DNA from: CAMYLY01 sp036397755
Lineage (GTDB): Bacteria; Gemmatimonadota; Gemmatimonadetes; Gemmatimonadales; GWC2-71-9
Reading direction: 5' to 3'
NCBI GenBank assembly: GCA_036397755.1
Contig: DASWII010000026.1
Coordinates: 59,201 to 123,200, forward strand
Length of the DNA: 64,000 bases
Numbering within the stretch: position 1 is the first letter of the stretch; each line of letters begins with the position of its first letter. Below the pieces are notes generated by a model. The model made no database searches, was not told the DNA's origin, and saw nothing but the letters and a program-made list of their open reading frames with translations. Shown one piece after another: positions 15,046 through 23,700 of this stretch. Both the position numbers and the translations under genes were made by a program.

Positions 15046-16389
15046 CTACAGTGCTCCTTCCGCAAACTGTTCGAGCCCTTGTTTGACGTCGGCCATGAAC
15101 CGGTCGGCGTCGGCACCATCCACGATGCGGTGATCGTAGGCAAGCGAGAGCATGCCCATGGTGCGGATCGCGATCACGTCCTGGCCGTCGTCGAGCGTGA
15201 TCACCTTCGGGCGTTTCTCGATGGAGCCGACACCGAGGATCGCCACTTGCGGCTGGCTGATGATCGGCGCGCCGACGTACGATCCGAACCCGCCGGGGTT
15301 GGTAATGCTGAACGTGCCCTGCTGCACTTCGTCAGGATTCAGCTTCTTGGTGCGGGCACGATCGGCCAGATCCGCCATCTTCTTGGCGATGCCAAGGAGC
15401 GACAACTCGTCCGCATGCTTCAGGACGGGCACGATCAGCCCCCACTCCAACGCCACCGCGATTCCGATGTTGATAGGGGTGCGATAGATGATGGAATCGC
15501 CGCTCACGGACGCATTGAGGACCCGGTGCCGCTTGAGCTGATCCGCCACGACTTTCACGATGAAGCCGAGGTACGTGAGCTTGGCGCCTCGCTGCCCGAA
15601 ATCATGTTTGTGCGTCGCGCGCAGACGCGCGATGTGCGAGTAATCCACCTCGTAGAAGCTCACCACATGCGCCGAGGTGCGCCGGGACATGATCATGTGA
15701 TCGGCCGTGAGCTTCCTGATGCGGCTCATCGGCTCCACCGTGTCGCCCGGCCACGGCTCCACCGATGGATGGGTCACGCCCCCCACTGCCGGCGCGGCCT
15801 TCGGCGCCGACACAGCCGGTCCGCCGCTCTCGAGATGCGCCAGGATGTCCCTCTTGGTGACGCGCCCGGCGTGCCCGGTACCGGCAATCGCCGCGATGTC
15901 CACCTGATGTTCGGCCGCGATCCGGCGCACGAGCGGTGTCGACTTCCGTCGTAGCCGCTCGTCGGCCGACTCGCCGGCAGGACCAGGCACCGTGGCGGCG
16001 GGCGGAGCCGGTGCCGTAGCGGCGGGCGAAGCCGGCGCCGTGCCGGCGGGCGGAGCCGGTGCCGCAGCCGCGGGCGGAGCCGGTGCCGTAGCGGCGGGCG
16101 GAGCCGATGCCGCAGCGGCGGGCGGCGACGCCGCGGCGGCGGCCGCCGCATCGGTCTCGATCACCGCGATCACGGTCAGCACCTCGACCGTTTGCCCTTC
16201 GGCCACGTTGATCTCCGCCAGCACCCCGGCCGCCGGTGACGGAATTTCCGCGTCGACCTTGTCCGTGGAAATCTCGAGGATCGCCTCGTCCCGCTTGACC
16301 GTGTCGCCCACCGACTTCAGCCAGCGCGATACGGTCCCTTCCGCAATGGACTCCCCCATCTGCGGCATGATGACGTCAACACGAGCCAT
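15046..16389 (-). CDS. Dihydrolipoamide acyltransferase (E2) of a 2-oxo acid dehydrogenase complex
   Basis: A 447-residue E2 core protein. The lipoyl domain (1-78) carries the lipoylated Lys in EISTDKVDAEI. A long Ala-Pro linker (about 80-140) is encoded by a 24-base tandem repeat. The peripheral subunit-binding domain is STPLVRRIAAEHQVDIAAIAGTG in its core. The catalytic acyltransferase domain ends with YDHRIVDGADADRF (HxxxDG). The E1 genes of the same strand lie just upstream at 16891-18901, so this is probably their partner, perhaps a branched-chain or pyruvate complex. E3 is not in the window. The ATG at 16389 has GGAGGAG about 12 bases upstream. Confidence 0.92.
   Translation of the reverse strand: MARVDVIMPQMGESIAEGTVSRWLKSVGDTVKRDEAILEISTDKVDAEIPSPAAGVLAEINVAEGQTVEVLTVIAVIETDAAAAAAASPPAAAASAPPAATAPAPPAAAAPAPPAGTAPASPAATAPAPPAATVPGPAGESADERLRRKSTPLVRRIAAEHQVDIAAIAGTGHAGRVTKRDILAHLESGGPAVSAPKAAPAVGGVTHPSVEPWPGDTVEPMSRIRKLTADHMIMSRRTSAHVVSFYEVDYSHIARLRATHKHDFGQRGAKLTYLGFIVKVVADQLKRHRVLNASVSGDSIIYRTPINIGIAVALEWGLIVPVLKHADELSLLGIAKKMADLADRARTKKLNPDEVQQGTFSITNPGGFGSYVGAPIISQPQVAILGVGSIEKRPKVITLDDGQDVIAIRTMGMLSLAYDHRIVDGADADRFMADVKQGLEQFAEGAL
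15992..16125. repeat. 24-base tandem repeat coding for the E2 Ala-Pro linker
   Basis: Five full units and a partial sixth of a 24-base repeat, with a few changed bases between units. On the minus strand each encodes an eight-residue APPAATAP-like unit. It forms the flexible arm that swings the lipoyl domain. Copy number may vary between strains through slippage. Confidence 0.85.
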
Positions 16390-16410
16390 GCGAGTCCGGT
16401 CTCCTCCGGC

Positions 16411-16431
16411 CCAACGCGTCGCGCGCGTTGG
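16411..16431. other. Perfect 8-bp inverted repeat in the E2 upstream region
   Basis: CCAACGCG (16411-16418) and CGCGTTGG (16424-16431) with a five-base loop form a strong hairpin about 20 bases upstream of the E2 start. No T-run follows, so it is not a standard terminator. It could be an operator or an mRNA leader structure. Confidence 0.5.
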
Positions 16432-16489
16432 ACGATCTCTGCGTAAATCCGGGTAGGTCTTACGAGTCGGCGGGGAGCATGGTATCCGC

Positions 16490-16894
16490 ATGCAGCCCTT
16501 CGCCGCTATCGCGACGGCCGCGAAATGGTACCACCTCGTGTGGCCGATCCGCCGTCACGAACAGGTGTTCAAAATACCCGCCACTGCTCGATTCTGCGAG
16601 CGGGCCATTCGTGCCGCGTGCGAGACCGCCGGATGGAATCCCGACCGTGTCGTCGTGCGCGCCGCGCGGGTGGAAGTGCTCGTCCGTGCCGGATCCTCTC
16701 GCTCGCGTACCGAAGTAACCCGCACCCTGCAGCACGCGACGCTCACGCATCTGCGCCTCGGCGGGTTCCTGGATCCGCGCGCGCCACCGCCGTGGGAGGG
16801 TCATGGCTGGTGTGCGGTCGTCACACGTCACCGCGCGCTGCTCGTGTTGCGGTCACGACTCGATATGGATGTGCGCCGGACCCTCGCTCCCTAA
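16490..16894 (+). CDS. Hypothetical protein resembling an IS200/REP-type Y1 transposase without its catalytic motif
   Basis: A 134-residue plus-strand gene lying between the minus-strand E2 and E1 genes. KWYHLVWPIRRHEQVF near residue 12 looks like the YHVVWVTKYRR start of Y1 transposases. VVVRAARVEVLVRAGSS near residue 54 lies where those enzymes have VMPDHVHLLV, but the HUH histidines are missing. TEVTRTLQHATLTHLR fits the next helix. The catalytic Tyr is not evident. Codon use matches the neighbours. Its stop overlaps the E1-beta stop by 3 bases. It may be a domesticated or decayed relative; the family link is tentative. Confidence 0.5.
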   Translation: MQPFAAIATAAKWYHLVWPIRRHEQVFKIPATARFCERAIRAACETAGWNPDRVVVRAARVEVLVRAGSSRSRTEVTRTLQHATLTHLRLGGFLDPRAPPPWEGHGWCAVVTRHRALLVLRSRLDMDVRRTLAP

Positions 16895-17871
16895 TACGCG
16901 AGCAGCCACCGCGCCGCCCGCACGATGTCGTCGGTCTGGGGCAGCACGTAGTCCTCGAGCGTCGGAGCGTACGGCAGCGGCGTGTCGTGGGCCGTCACCC
17001 GCATGATCGGACCGTCGAGCCATTCGAACGCTCCCTCGTTGATCCGCGCGGTGATCTCGCCGGCCACACCGCCCGTGCGGGTGTCCTCATGGACAATCAG
17101 CACCTTGTTGGTCTTCTTCACCGTCGTCAGGATCGCTGCGTCGTCCATGGGCAGAAGTGTGCGCAGATCGAGCACCTCGATTTCGGCACCGTCGTCCGCG
17201 GCGATCTGCTCGGCGGCCTCGAGCGACTTCCACACCATGGCCGACCACGTGATGATGGTCAGGTCCCGGCCCTCGCGAGCAATGCGCGCTTTGCCGATCG
17301 GCGTGATCTCGTCCACCCCATCCGACAGGTCCTCCTTGATGCGGCGGTACAGGTACTTATGCTCGAAGTACAGCACCGGATCGTCGTCGCGCACCGCCGC
17401 CTTGATCAGTCCCTTGGCGTCGCGCGCCGTGGCAGGACAGACGAGCTTGAGTCCCGGCGTGTGAAAGAACGCCGCTTCCGGCATCTGCGAATGGAACGGA
17501 CCGCCGCGCACATACCCACCCGAAGGCCCGCGCACCACGATCGGCGTCGGCAGCCCAGCCCGATATCGCGCCGTGGCCACGTAGTTCGTGAGCATGTCGT
17601 ACGCGCAGGAGATGAAGTCGATGAACTGCATCTCCGCCACCGGGCGAAATCCCATATGTGCCGCACCCGCCGCCGCGCCAACGATGGCCGCCTCGCTGAT
17701 CGGCGTGTCGATCACCCGGTCTCGTCCGAACCGTTCCAGCAGCCCGTCGGTCACCTTGAACGCACCACCATAGATCGCGATATCCTCGCCCAAGATGAAG
17801 ACGTTCGGATCGCGCTCCATTTCCTCGATCAACCCCTGGCGCAGCGCCTCGAGATAGGTGACTTCAGGCAT
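16891..17871 (-). CDS. 2-oxo acid dehydrogenase E1 component, beta subunit
   Basis: A 326-residue thiamine-diphosphate-binding E1 beta subunit that decarboxylates a 2-oxo acid with the alpha subunit. The start MPEVTYLEALRQGLIEEMER and the segments ILGEDIAIYGGAFKVTDGL, DTPISEAAIVGAAAGAA and FHSQMPEAAFFHTPGLKLV match the PdhB/BkdB family. The C-terminal transketolase domain has VLDLRTLLPMD and VHEDTRTGGVAGEI. Its start overlaps the alpha-subunit gene by 8 bases. The substrate, pyruvate or branched-chain keto acids, cannot be decided from sequence alone. Confidence 0.93.
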   Translation of the reverse strand: MPEVTYLEALRQGLIEEMERDPNVFILGEDIAIYGGAFKVTDGLLERFGRDRVIDTPISEAAIVGAAAGAAHMGFRPVAEMQFIDFISCAYDMLTNYVATARYRAGLPTPIVVRGPSGGYVRGGPFHSQMPEAAFFHTPGLKLVCPATARDAKGLIKAAVRDDDPVLYFEHKYLYRRIKEDLSDGVDEITPIGKARIAREGRDLTIITWSAMVWKSLEAAEQIAADDGAEIEVLDLRTLLPMDDAAILTTVKKTNKVLIVHEDTRTGGVAGEITARINEGAFEWLDGPIMRVTAHDTPLPYAPTLEDYVLPQTDDIVRAARWLLAY

Positions 17872-18901
17872 GGAGACTCCGGAACCACAGGGGTTCGCTG
17901 GTGGGAGGATCGAGGTACACGCCGGACAGGCCGCTCCCGGCATCCGGCAACGGGTCGTGCTCCGACTCCGCGATCGCCCTATCGAGCTGCGCCTCGACCC
18001 GACCGTCGATCGCGCGACGATCATCCTCGCTGAGCCACCCCCGCTCGGTGATGTGTCGCACGAACCGCTCTATGGGGTCGTTCCGCTCCCACGCCGCGAT
18101 CTCGTCTTTGGGCTGATACCGCTGGTCGTCATGCTGGGCGTGCCCTCGCCGCCGATAGGTCACGACTTCGAGGACCGCGGGGCCACCACCGCCACGGGCC
18201 CGTTCGACGTACTCCTTGCTGGCCTCGTACACCGCCAGCACGTCATTGCCATCGACGGTGCGGCCGGGTATGCCATACGCCTTCGCCTTGTCGGCGAGCC
18301 GCGCCACCGCCGTTTGTCGCGCCGTCGGTGTGGAGTAAGCGTAACCGTTGTGCTCCAACACGATGACCAGCGGTACGCCTCGGGCCGCCGCGAAGGCAAC
18401 ACCCTCGTGGAACGCCCCGGTGCTCGTCGCGCCGTCGCCGACATACACGAGGCACACGCGCGCCTGCCGCCGCAGTTTGAAGGACAGGGCGATGCCGGCC
18501 ACGACGGGCACCATGTCCCCCAGATGGGAGATTTGCCCGAGGTACCCCTGCCGGAGGTCGTGGAAGTGCACGTTCATCTCGCGACCGGCCGTGGGGCTCG
18601 TGGCCTTGGCCATGTACTGCCGCAGGATCTCGACCGGCTGCGCACCCCGCACGAGCATGGACCCGAGGTTGCGGATGAGCGGCGACAGGAGGTCGCCCGG
18701 CCCGAGGGCATAGGCGCTCGCAACGCTCTCGCCTTCCTGCCCGAGCGAGCTGTACAGCCCACCGATCACCTTCCCCTGGCGGTACAGATTGCTCAGTCGC
18801 TCATCGAGGGACCGGGTGAGCCGCAGGTAGTAATACATTTCCGCGAGCTGCTCCCGGGAGAGCCCTGCCGGGATCGTCCCGGATGCCGCCGCCTGCACCA
18901 C
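17864..18901 (-). CDS. 2-oxo acid dehydrogenase E1 component, alpha subunit
   Basis: A 345-residue partner of the beta subunit. The thiamine-diphosphate motif begins YVGDGATSTGAFHEGVAF and ends LEHNGYAYS. The phosphorylation-loop region YRRRGHAQHDD is also present. The opening region GLSREQLAEMYYYLRLTRSLDE is typical, so a GTG near 18901 (two adjacent GTG codons, 18901 and 18898) is the likely start. That start lies 1 base after the stop of the copper chaperone gene, so copper and dehydrogenase genes share one mRNA chain. Confidence 0.92.
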   Translation of the reverse strand: MVQAAASGTIPAGLSREQLAEMYYYLRLTRSLDERLSNLYRQGKVIGGLYSSLGQEGESVASAYALGPGDLLSPLIRNLGSMLVRGAQPVEILRQYMAKATSPTAGREMNVHFHDLRQGYLGQISHLGDMVPVVAGIALSFKLRRQARVCLVYVGDGATSTGAFHEGVAFAAARGVPLVIVLEHNGYAYSTPTARQTAVARLADKAKAYGIPGRTVDGNDVLAVYEASKEYVERARGGGGPAVLEVVTYRRRGHAQHDDQRYQPKDEIAAWERNDPIERFVRHITERGWLSEDDRRAIDGRVEAQLDRAIAESEHDPLPDAGSGLSGVYLDPPTSEPLWFRSLHA

Positions 18902-18902
18902 G

Positions 18903-19118
18903 CTAGCCGGCGTCTGTGGCGTGATACCCCACGGCGGCGACCGCGGCCGTAAGCTGCGCCACCGACGCCTGTGCATCATCGAAGTCGACGGCGGCGCTGC
19001 CGGCTGCGAGGTCCACGTCGACCGCGTACACCCCCCGCACGGCTCGCAACGCGCGCTCGACCTTCCCCTGACAATGTCCGCACGTCATGCCCGTGACGTT
19101 CAGGCGCACCGATCGCAT
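18903..19118 (-). CDS. copZ: Heavy-metal-associated copper chaperone (CopZ-like)
   Basis: A 71-residue single HMA domain that carries Cu(I) to the CopA ATPase. The metal motif GMTCGHC lies at residues 10-16 within VRLNVTGMTCGHCQGKVERA. The rest is the beta-alpha-beta-beta-alpha-beta fold ending VGYHATDAG. Its ATG shares one base with the stop of the upstream 96-residue gene. The position two genes after copA supports a role in copper export. Confidence 0.9.
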   Translation of the reverse strand: MRSVRLNVTGMTCGHCQGKVERALRAVRGVYAVDVDLAAGSAAVDFDDAQASVAQLTAAVAAVGYHATDAG

Positions 19119-19408
19119 CAGTACGCCCCCCGCATCTGATGGGTGGGATCCACGCGCGCGTGCACGAGGGTCAGGAAGCGCTTCGCCACCGTGTCCGCTT
19201 CACTTTCACCTACTTGATCCGTGCTGACGTCGATCAGCGTGTAGTGGCCGCCTTCCGCGGCCACGCGCACCGTGACCCGGCCGAGCGATCCCTCGTAGCT
19301 GCGTGCTCGATGCTCGGTGCCCACTCCCTGGAGAAGCGCCCCGAAGTGATTGTCCGCTTCCGCCAGAACGCTGTCCGGCGCCAGCGATGTGCGATGAAAG
19401 TACCTCAT
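19118..19408 (-). CDS. Hypothetical protein in the copper operon, 96 residues
   Basis: A small soluble protein between copA (6-base gap) and copZ (1-base overlap). It starts MRYFHRTSLAPDSVLAEADN and has an even mix of strands (RVTVRVAAEGGHYTLIDVST) and a C-terminal helix (ADTVAKRFLTLVHAR). It has no cysteines or metal motif. The repeated strand with GGHYTLIDV resembles small ligand-binding alpha-beta folds. No family could be named. Its place suggests coexpression with copper export, not necessarily a copper role. Confidence 0.6.
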   Translation of the reverse strand: MRYFHRTSLAPDSVLAEADNHFGALLQGVGTEHRARSYEGSLGRVTVRVAAEGGHYTLIDVSTDQVGESEADTVAKRFLTLVHARVDPTHQMRGAY

Positions 19409-19414
19409 GCGTTC

Positions 19415-21973
19415 CTATACCGTCTTCCACCGAGGTGTGAAGTTCCGCAGCCGCAGGCTGTTACCCACGACGCTCAGGCTCGACATGGCCATCGCCGCAC
19501 TCGCCACGACCGGACTCAGCAGAATCCCGAAGGGCGGATACAGCAGCCCGGCGGCGATGGGAATGCCGAGGATGTTGTACACGAAGGCAAAGAACAAGTT
19601 TGCCCGAATCGTGCGCATGGTACGACGCGACAACTCGATGGCCAGGACCACGGCGTTCAAGTCGCCCCGCACCAAGGTAATATCGGAGGCCTCGATGGCC
19701 ACGTCGGTGCCCGTCCCGATCGCGAACCCGACGTGCGCCTGTGCGAGCGCGGGCGCGTCGTTCAGGCCGTCCCCGACCATGGCCACGATGCGCTTGCCGT
19801 CTTGCTGCAATCGCTTGATCGCGTCGGCCTTGTCCCGCGGATCGACTTCCGCGATGACGTGCTCGATACCGACGTCCCGGGCGACGAGACCCGCCACGAC
19901 TTTGCTGTCGCCGCTCAACATGTAAACGTCCAGACCCATGGCCTTGAGCCGGCGAATCGCCTGCTTGGCCTCGGGCTTGACCTCGTCCGCGATCACGATC
20001 AGGCCGCGGACCGTGTCGTTGACCACCACAATCACGGGGGAGCGCCCCTGCAGAATGTGCCGCTCCAGGTCGCGCGTCAGACCTCCCAGGTCGAGGTTGC
20101 GTTCCTTCGCATGCCGGACACTCACCGCCTCCACCAGGTACTTCCCGACAATCCCGCGGGCCCCCCGTCCCTCCATGGCGACAAACCGCTCGACTCCCGG
20201 GACGGCAATGCCGCGCGCAACCGCGGCCTGCACGACGGCGTGCGCCAGGGGGTGCTCCGATCGCGACTCGACCGCCGCGGCAAGCCGCAGCAGGTCCTCC
20301 GCCGCCACCGTGGTGCCCTCGGCGGTGGCCGCGCCGACGACATGCGTCACGGTCGGCTCCCCGCGGGTGATCGTTCCGGTCTTGTCGAACACGATCGTGT
20401 CAATGGCCTGGACGCCCTCCAGCGCCTCCCCCCCGCGGATCAGCACACCATGTTCGGCTCCCTTCCCGGTGCCGACCATGATGGCCGTGGGCGTGGCGAG
20501 GCCCAGCGCGCAGGGGCACGCGATGACCAGCACAGTGACCAGCGCGACCATGCTGAAGACCCACTTGGGTTCGGGTCCAACAACGAACCAGAGGACGAAG
20601 GCCCCGATGGCAATCGCGATCACCACGGGGACGAACACCCCGGCCACGCGATCCACCATGCGCTGCACCGGCGCCTTCGTGGCCTGGGCGTCCTCCACCA
20701 GGCGTACGATCTGCGCGAGCGTCGTGGCCGTTCCCACGGCGGTCGCCTCGAACACGAGCGATCCCGTCCCGTTCACCGTGCCGCCGATCACGACGTCGCC
20801 GGCCCCTTTGGCCACCGGCAGCGGCTCGCCGGTCAGCATTGCCTCGTTGACGCTGGACTCTCCCTCCACGACGCGCCCGTCAACCGGGATCGTCTCGCCT
20901 GGCCGCACGATGACCCGATCGCCGACGACGACCTCCGCCAACGGCACCGCTTCGTCTCTCCCGGCCCGCTGCACCAGCGCCGTCTTGGGGCGGAGCGCCA
21001 TGAGACGCGCGATCGCCGCCGACGTCTGTCCCTTTGCCCGCGCTTCGAGGAGTCGGCCCAGAAGAATGAGCGCGATGATGGCGGCCACCGCCTCGAAGTA
21101 GACGTCGGCGGGGAGCCCGGCGCCGGCGAACAGTGACGGGACGACCGTGGCCACGACGGAATACAGAAACGCGGCACCGGTCCCGACGGCGATCAACGTG
21201 TTCATATCCGCCGTCCGGTGCTTGAGCCCGCTGCGCGCCCCGACGAAGAACTGCCGGCCGCTCCAGAACAGCACCGGGATCGTCAGTACGAGCAGGACGT
21301 ACTTGAGGGACTGCGGGTCCGATCGCCCAAACTCATAGAGCTGCGGCAGGAGCGACGCAAGCACGCCGTCCAACGGCTGCGTGAGTCGCGCGAACAGATC
21401 CGCGCCGTGCGCATCCATGCGGTGCATCAGCGGCATCGAGCCAATCATCGTGAGGACGGCAACCACCGCTGCCAGGGCGAACTTCCACGCGAGGCGCCGC
21501 ACCTCCTGCCTTCGCCGCCGGTGTTCGCGTTCCACCGGGTCCTCTTCCGCCAGCGGCTCAGCGACGGCAAACCCCGCGCGACCCACCGCCGCCTCTAGAT
21601 CGGCCGCCACCACGAGACCGGGCACGTACTCCACCCGCACGATCTCGGTCGCCTGATTGGCGGACGCCGAGAGCACCCCGCGCAACCCGGCCAACGCGTC
21701 TTCGAGATTCCCCACCCCACTGGCGTAGTGCAGCCCCTCCACGGCGAACGTCGCGGTGGCCTTGGCACAGTCGTACCCGACGTCGCGGATCGCCTTGACC
21801 AGGTCCGCGACCAGGACACTGTCGTCGCGCAGCCGCACCGAGGCCTTGCCGGTGGCGTAGTTCACCGCGGCGTCAACGACCCCGGGGGCCTGCTCCAGGC
21901 GCTTCTGCACGGTGACGGCGCAGGCGCCGCACGTCATGCCCTCGACCGGCAGGGTGACCCGTGACTCAGCCAT
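19415..21973 (-). CDS. copA: Copper-exporting P-type ATPase
   Basis: An 852-residue P1B-type ATPase that pumps Cu(I) out of the cytoplasm. The N-terminal HMA domain has GMTCGAC (C15, C18). A second HMA-like fold (FAVEGLHYASGVGNLEDALAG) has lost CxxC. The membrane metal site is ACPCALG, and YN and MSS signatures (FVYNILGIP, MAMSSLSVVGNS) mark Cu(I) specificity. The phosphorylation site is FDKTGTI, with TGEP and GDGLNDAPAL also present. The ATG at 21973 overlaps the end of the cupredoxin gene; an ATG 9 bases upstream is possible but sits too close to its ribosome site. Confidence 0.95.
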   Translation of the reverse strand: MAESRVTLPVEGMTCGACAVTVQKRLEQAPGVVDAAVNYATGKASVRLRDDSVLVADLVKAIRDVGYDCAKATATFAVEGLHYASGVGNLEDALAGLRGVLSASANQATEIVRVEYVPGLVVAADLEAAVGRAGFAVAEPLAEEDPVEREHRRRRQEVRRLAWKFALAAVVAVLTMIGSMPLMHRMDAHGADLFARLTQPLDGVLASLLPQLYEFGRSDPQSLKYVLLVLTIPVLFWSGRQFFVGARSGLKHRTADMNTLIAVGTGAAFLYSVVATVVPSLFAGAGLPADVYFEAVAAIIALILLGRLLEARAKGQTSAAIARLMALRPKTALVQRAGRDEAVPLAEVVVGDRVIVRPGETIPVDGRVVEGESSVNEAMLTGEPLPVAKGAGDVVIGGTVNGTGSLVFEATAVGTATTLAQIVRLVEDAQATKAPVQRMVDRVAGVFVPVVIAIAIGAFVLWFVVGPEPKWVFSMVALVTVLVIACPCALGLATPTAIMVGTGKGAEHGVLIRGGEALEGVQAIDTIVFDKTGTITRGEPTVTHVVGAATAEGTTVAAEDLLRLAAAVESRSEHPLAHAVVQAAVARGIAVPGVERFVAMEGRGARGIVGKYLVEAVSVRHAKERNLDLGGLTRDLERHILQGRSPVIVVVNDTVRGLIVIADEVKPEAKQAIRRLKAMGLDVYMLSGDSKVVAGLVARDVGIEHVIAEVDPRDKADAIKRLQQDGKRIVAMVGDGLNDAPALAQAHVGFAIGTGTDVAIEASDITLVRGDLNAVVLAIELSRRTMRTIRANLFFAFVYNILGIPIAAGLLYPPFGILLSPVVASAAMAMSSLSVVGNSLRLRNFTPRWKTV

Positions 21974-22388
21974 GTTTGGCATGCCCCCGTCCGAGATTCT
22001 GCCGTGCCCCTTCTCGGCCGGCCTGCGCCACCACCCTTCCACGCAGAATCGACTTGCCGCACCGGAACGGGTAGTCGCCGGGCTCGTCGGGCGTGAACTC
22101 CACCGCCGTCGTCTGGAAGGCCGGCAGGTCCTGGTGGAGGGACGGCCGCTCGAACACGACTTTCTCGGAACACTCGGCGGTCTCGTCGCGATAGAACAGC
22201 AGACGTACCGGGCGGCCAACCTCCACGAAGATCGTCGACGGCTCGTAGCCGTTTTTCACGAGCACTTGCACCTCCTGCACGGTCGCCGGGCGCGCGGTGT
22301 CCGCCCTTCGACGGGGCCCCAGGAAGTACCAGAGCTCCCCGACGATGAGTCCGACACCAACGATGCTCACGACAACATCGACAATCAT
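21966..22388 (-). CDS. Membrane-anchored cupredoxin-like protein
   Basis: A 140-residue protein with one N-terminal membrane helix (VVVSIVGVGLIVGELWYFLG) and a cupredoxin domain outside. VQEVQVLVKNGYEPSTIFVEVGRPVRLLFYR is the opening strand pattern. Possible metal ligands are the Cys of ECSEKVVF and the Cys of YPFRCGKSIL; the tail is His-containing (GRGHAKHG). This is the type often found directly before copA in copper-efflux operons. It overlaps the copA start by 8 bases. No dedicated copper regulator is next to it. Confidence 0.8.
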   Translation of the reverse strand: MIVDVVVSIVGVGLIVGELWYFLGPRRRADTARPATVQEVQVLVKNGYEPSTIFVEVGRPVRLLFYRDETAECSEKVVFERPSLHQDLPAFQTTAVEFTPDEPGDYPFRCGKSILRGRVVAQAGREGARQNLGRGHAKHG

Positions 22389-22494
22389 CCGCGCCTCCCC
22401 GACGCCGCACTCTCGTCGCTCGCACGCCCCATGCTCGTGTCGAGTTCCGAGTGGCTAACGCTAATCACCGCCACGAGACGCGACCAGTCGCCGA

Positions 22495-23700
22495 TCACCG
22501 GTACAGGACGAACGCCTCGCGTCGCGCACGGAACGCGGCGAGATCATCCTGCCAGCCCGCCACGACCTCCCCGGCGGGCACGCCGTCATGCCAGGCGTTC
22601 CAGAGCGCAGGAGAACCCCACAGGCGCGTCATGCCCGCGGAGTCCGGCTGCATGCGATCCGGGTGAACCCGCCCGATCGCCAAAAACAGGGCCACACCGG
22701 TGGCGACGGGATCATAACGATCGCGGTCAATGGCACGCAGCCGAATAGCGGGCAGCAACTCACCGCCATACTTATTGTCCGGAGGACTCTGGGGCACCAC
22801 GGTGGTATCACTCCACTCCACGCCGCCGGACGCGGAGACCTCGCCAAGGACGGCGGCCGGATCGAGCCATGGTGCCGCCACCAACTGGAATGCGATGGGA
22901 GTCCCTCGACCCACGGATAGCCGCGTGGCTTCGAAAATCACCAGTCCCGGATAGTGCGTCGCGCTCTCGAGACTCGGCATGCTCGGCGAAGGGTTCGCCC
23001 ACGTCATCCCCGTGCCGTCGAACCACATCCCTCTGGTCCACCCGGCCACCGGGACCACAGACACGTCGGCATCGATCCCCAGCTCCGCGGCACCCAACCG
23101 CGCGAGCTCACCCAGGGTCATCCCGTGGCGCATCGGGATCGGGAGTCTGCCCACCTCGGATGCATATCGGCTGTGCAGTGTCGGGCCCTGCACGAGCTGC
23201 CCACCGATCGGATTGGGACGGTCGAGCACGACCACGGCAATGCCGCTTGCTCCCGCCGCCTCCATCGCGTCGAACATGGTGGAAGCGTAGGTGTACGTGC
23301 GTCCACCAATGTCGGGCAAGTCCACCAGCAGCACGTCGATCAAGTCCAGCGCGGCGGCCGTCGGCCGGCTGGAGGCACCGTACAGACCGAAGACGGGCAA
23401 CCCCGTCGCCGAATCCACGGCATCCGGCACGCTACCTTCCAAGCGCACCCGATACCCATGTTCCGGGCTGAATATGGCGGTAACTTCCACTCCGGCGGCG
23501 AGCAGCCGCCCGAGATCGCTCACGCCGTTCCGATCGACGCTGGCGGCGTTGGCCAGCAGTCCCACGCGACGGCCGGCGACGAGATGAGCCGAGTCCCGCA
23601 GGAGGACGTCGATTCCGGGACGGACCGCAGCGTCGGGCACCGCGGCCCCACAGGCCAGCACCACCACGAGCATGGAGAAGGTCCAACGTCGATGTCCCAC
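22495..23700 (-). CDS. namZ: Exo-beta-N-acetylmuramidase, NamZ type (DUF1343), lipoprotein
   Basis: A 401-residue protein of the DUF1343 family, whose studied members cut MurNAc from the non-reducing end of peptidoglycan glycans. A lipoprotein signal (HRRWTFSMLVVVLAC) ends at LACG. Family segments are VGLLANAASVDRNG, FSPEHGYR, LPVFGLYG, DLPDIGGRTYTYASTM, VVLDRPNPIGG and ATHYPGLVIFEATRLSVGRGT. GTG at 23700 has a strong AGGAGG ribosome site. Its start region overlaps that of the divergent NagZ-AmiE gene. An ATG at 23673 would shorten the signal too much. Confidence 0.88.
   Translation of the reverse strand: MGHRRWTFSMLVVVLACGAAVPDAAVRPGIDVLLRDSAHLVAGRRVGLLANAASVDRNGVSDLGRLLAAGVEVTAIFSPEHGYRVRLEGSVPDAVDSATGLPVFGLYGASSRPTAAALDLIDVLLVDLPDIGGRTYTYASTMFDAMEAAGASGIAVVVLDRPNPIGGQLVQGPTLHSRYASEVGRLPIPMRHGMTLGELARLGAAELGIDADVSVVPVAGWTRGMWFDGTGMTWANPSPSMPSLESATHYPGLVIFEATRLSVGRGTPIAFQLVAAPWLDPAAVLGEVSASGGVEWSDTTVVPQSPPDNKYGGELLPAIRLRAIDRDRYDPVATGVALFLAIGRVHPDRMQPDSAGMTRLWGSPALWNAWHDGVPAGEVVAGWQDDLAAFRARREAFVLYR

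Noticed and set aside
15992..16125. CRISPR array
   Set aside because: The repeats have no spacers between them and encode the E2 linker in frame.
19139..21136. Long plus-strand open frame opposite copA
   Set aside because: Rich in Arg, His, Asp and Gln with no recognisable fold; the CopA motifs on the minus strand are complete.
22430..22475. CIRCE-like heat-shock element (GAGTGGCTAA) upstream of the copper operon
   Set aside because: The half-site has an extra base, and the opposite half (TTAGCACTC) is missing at the needed distance.
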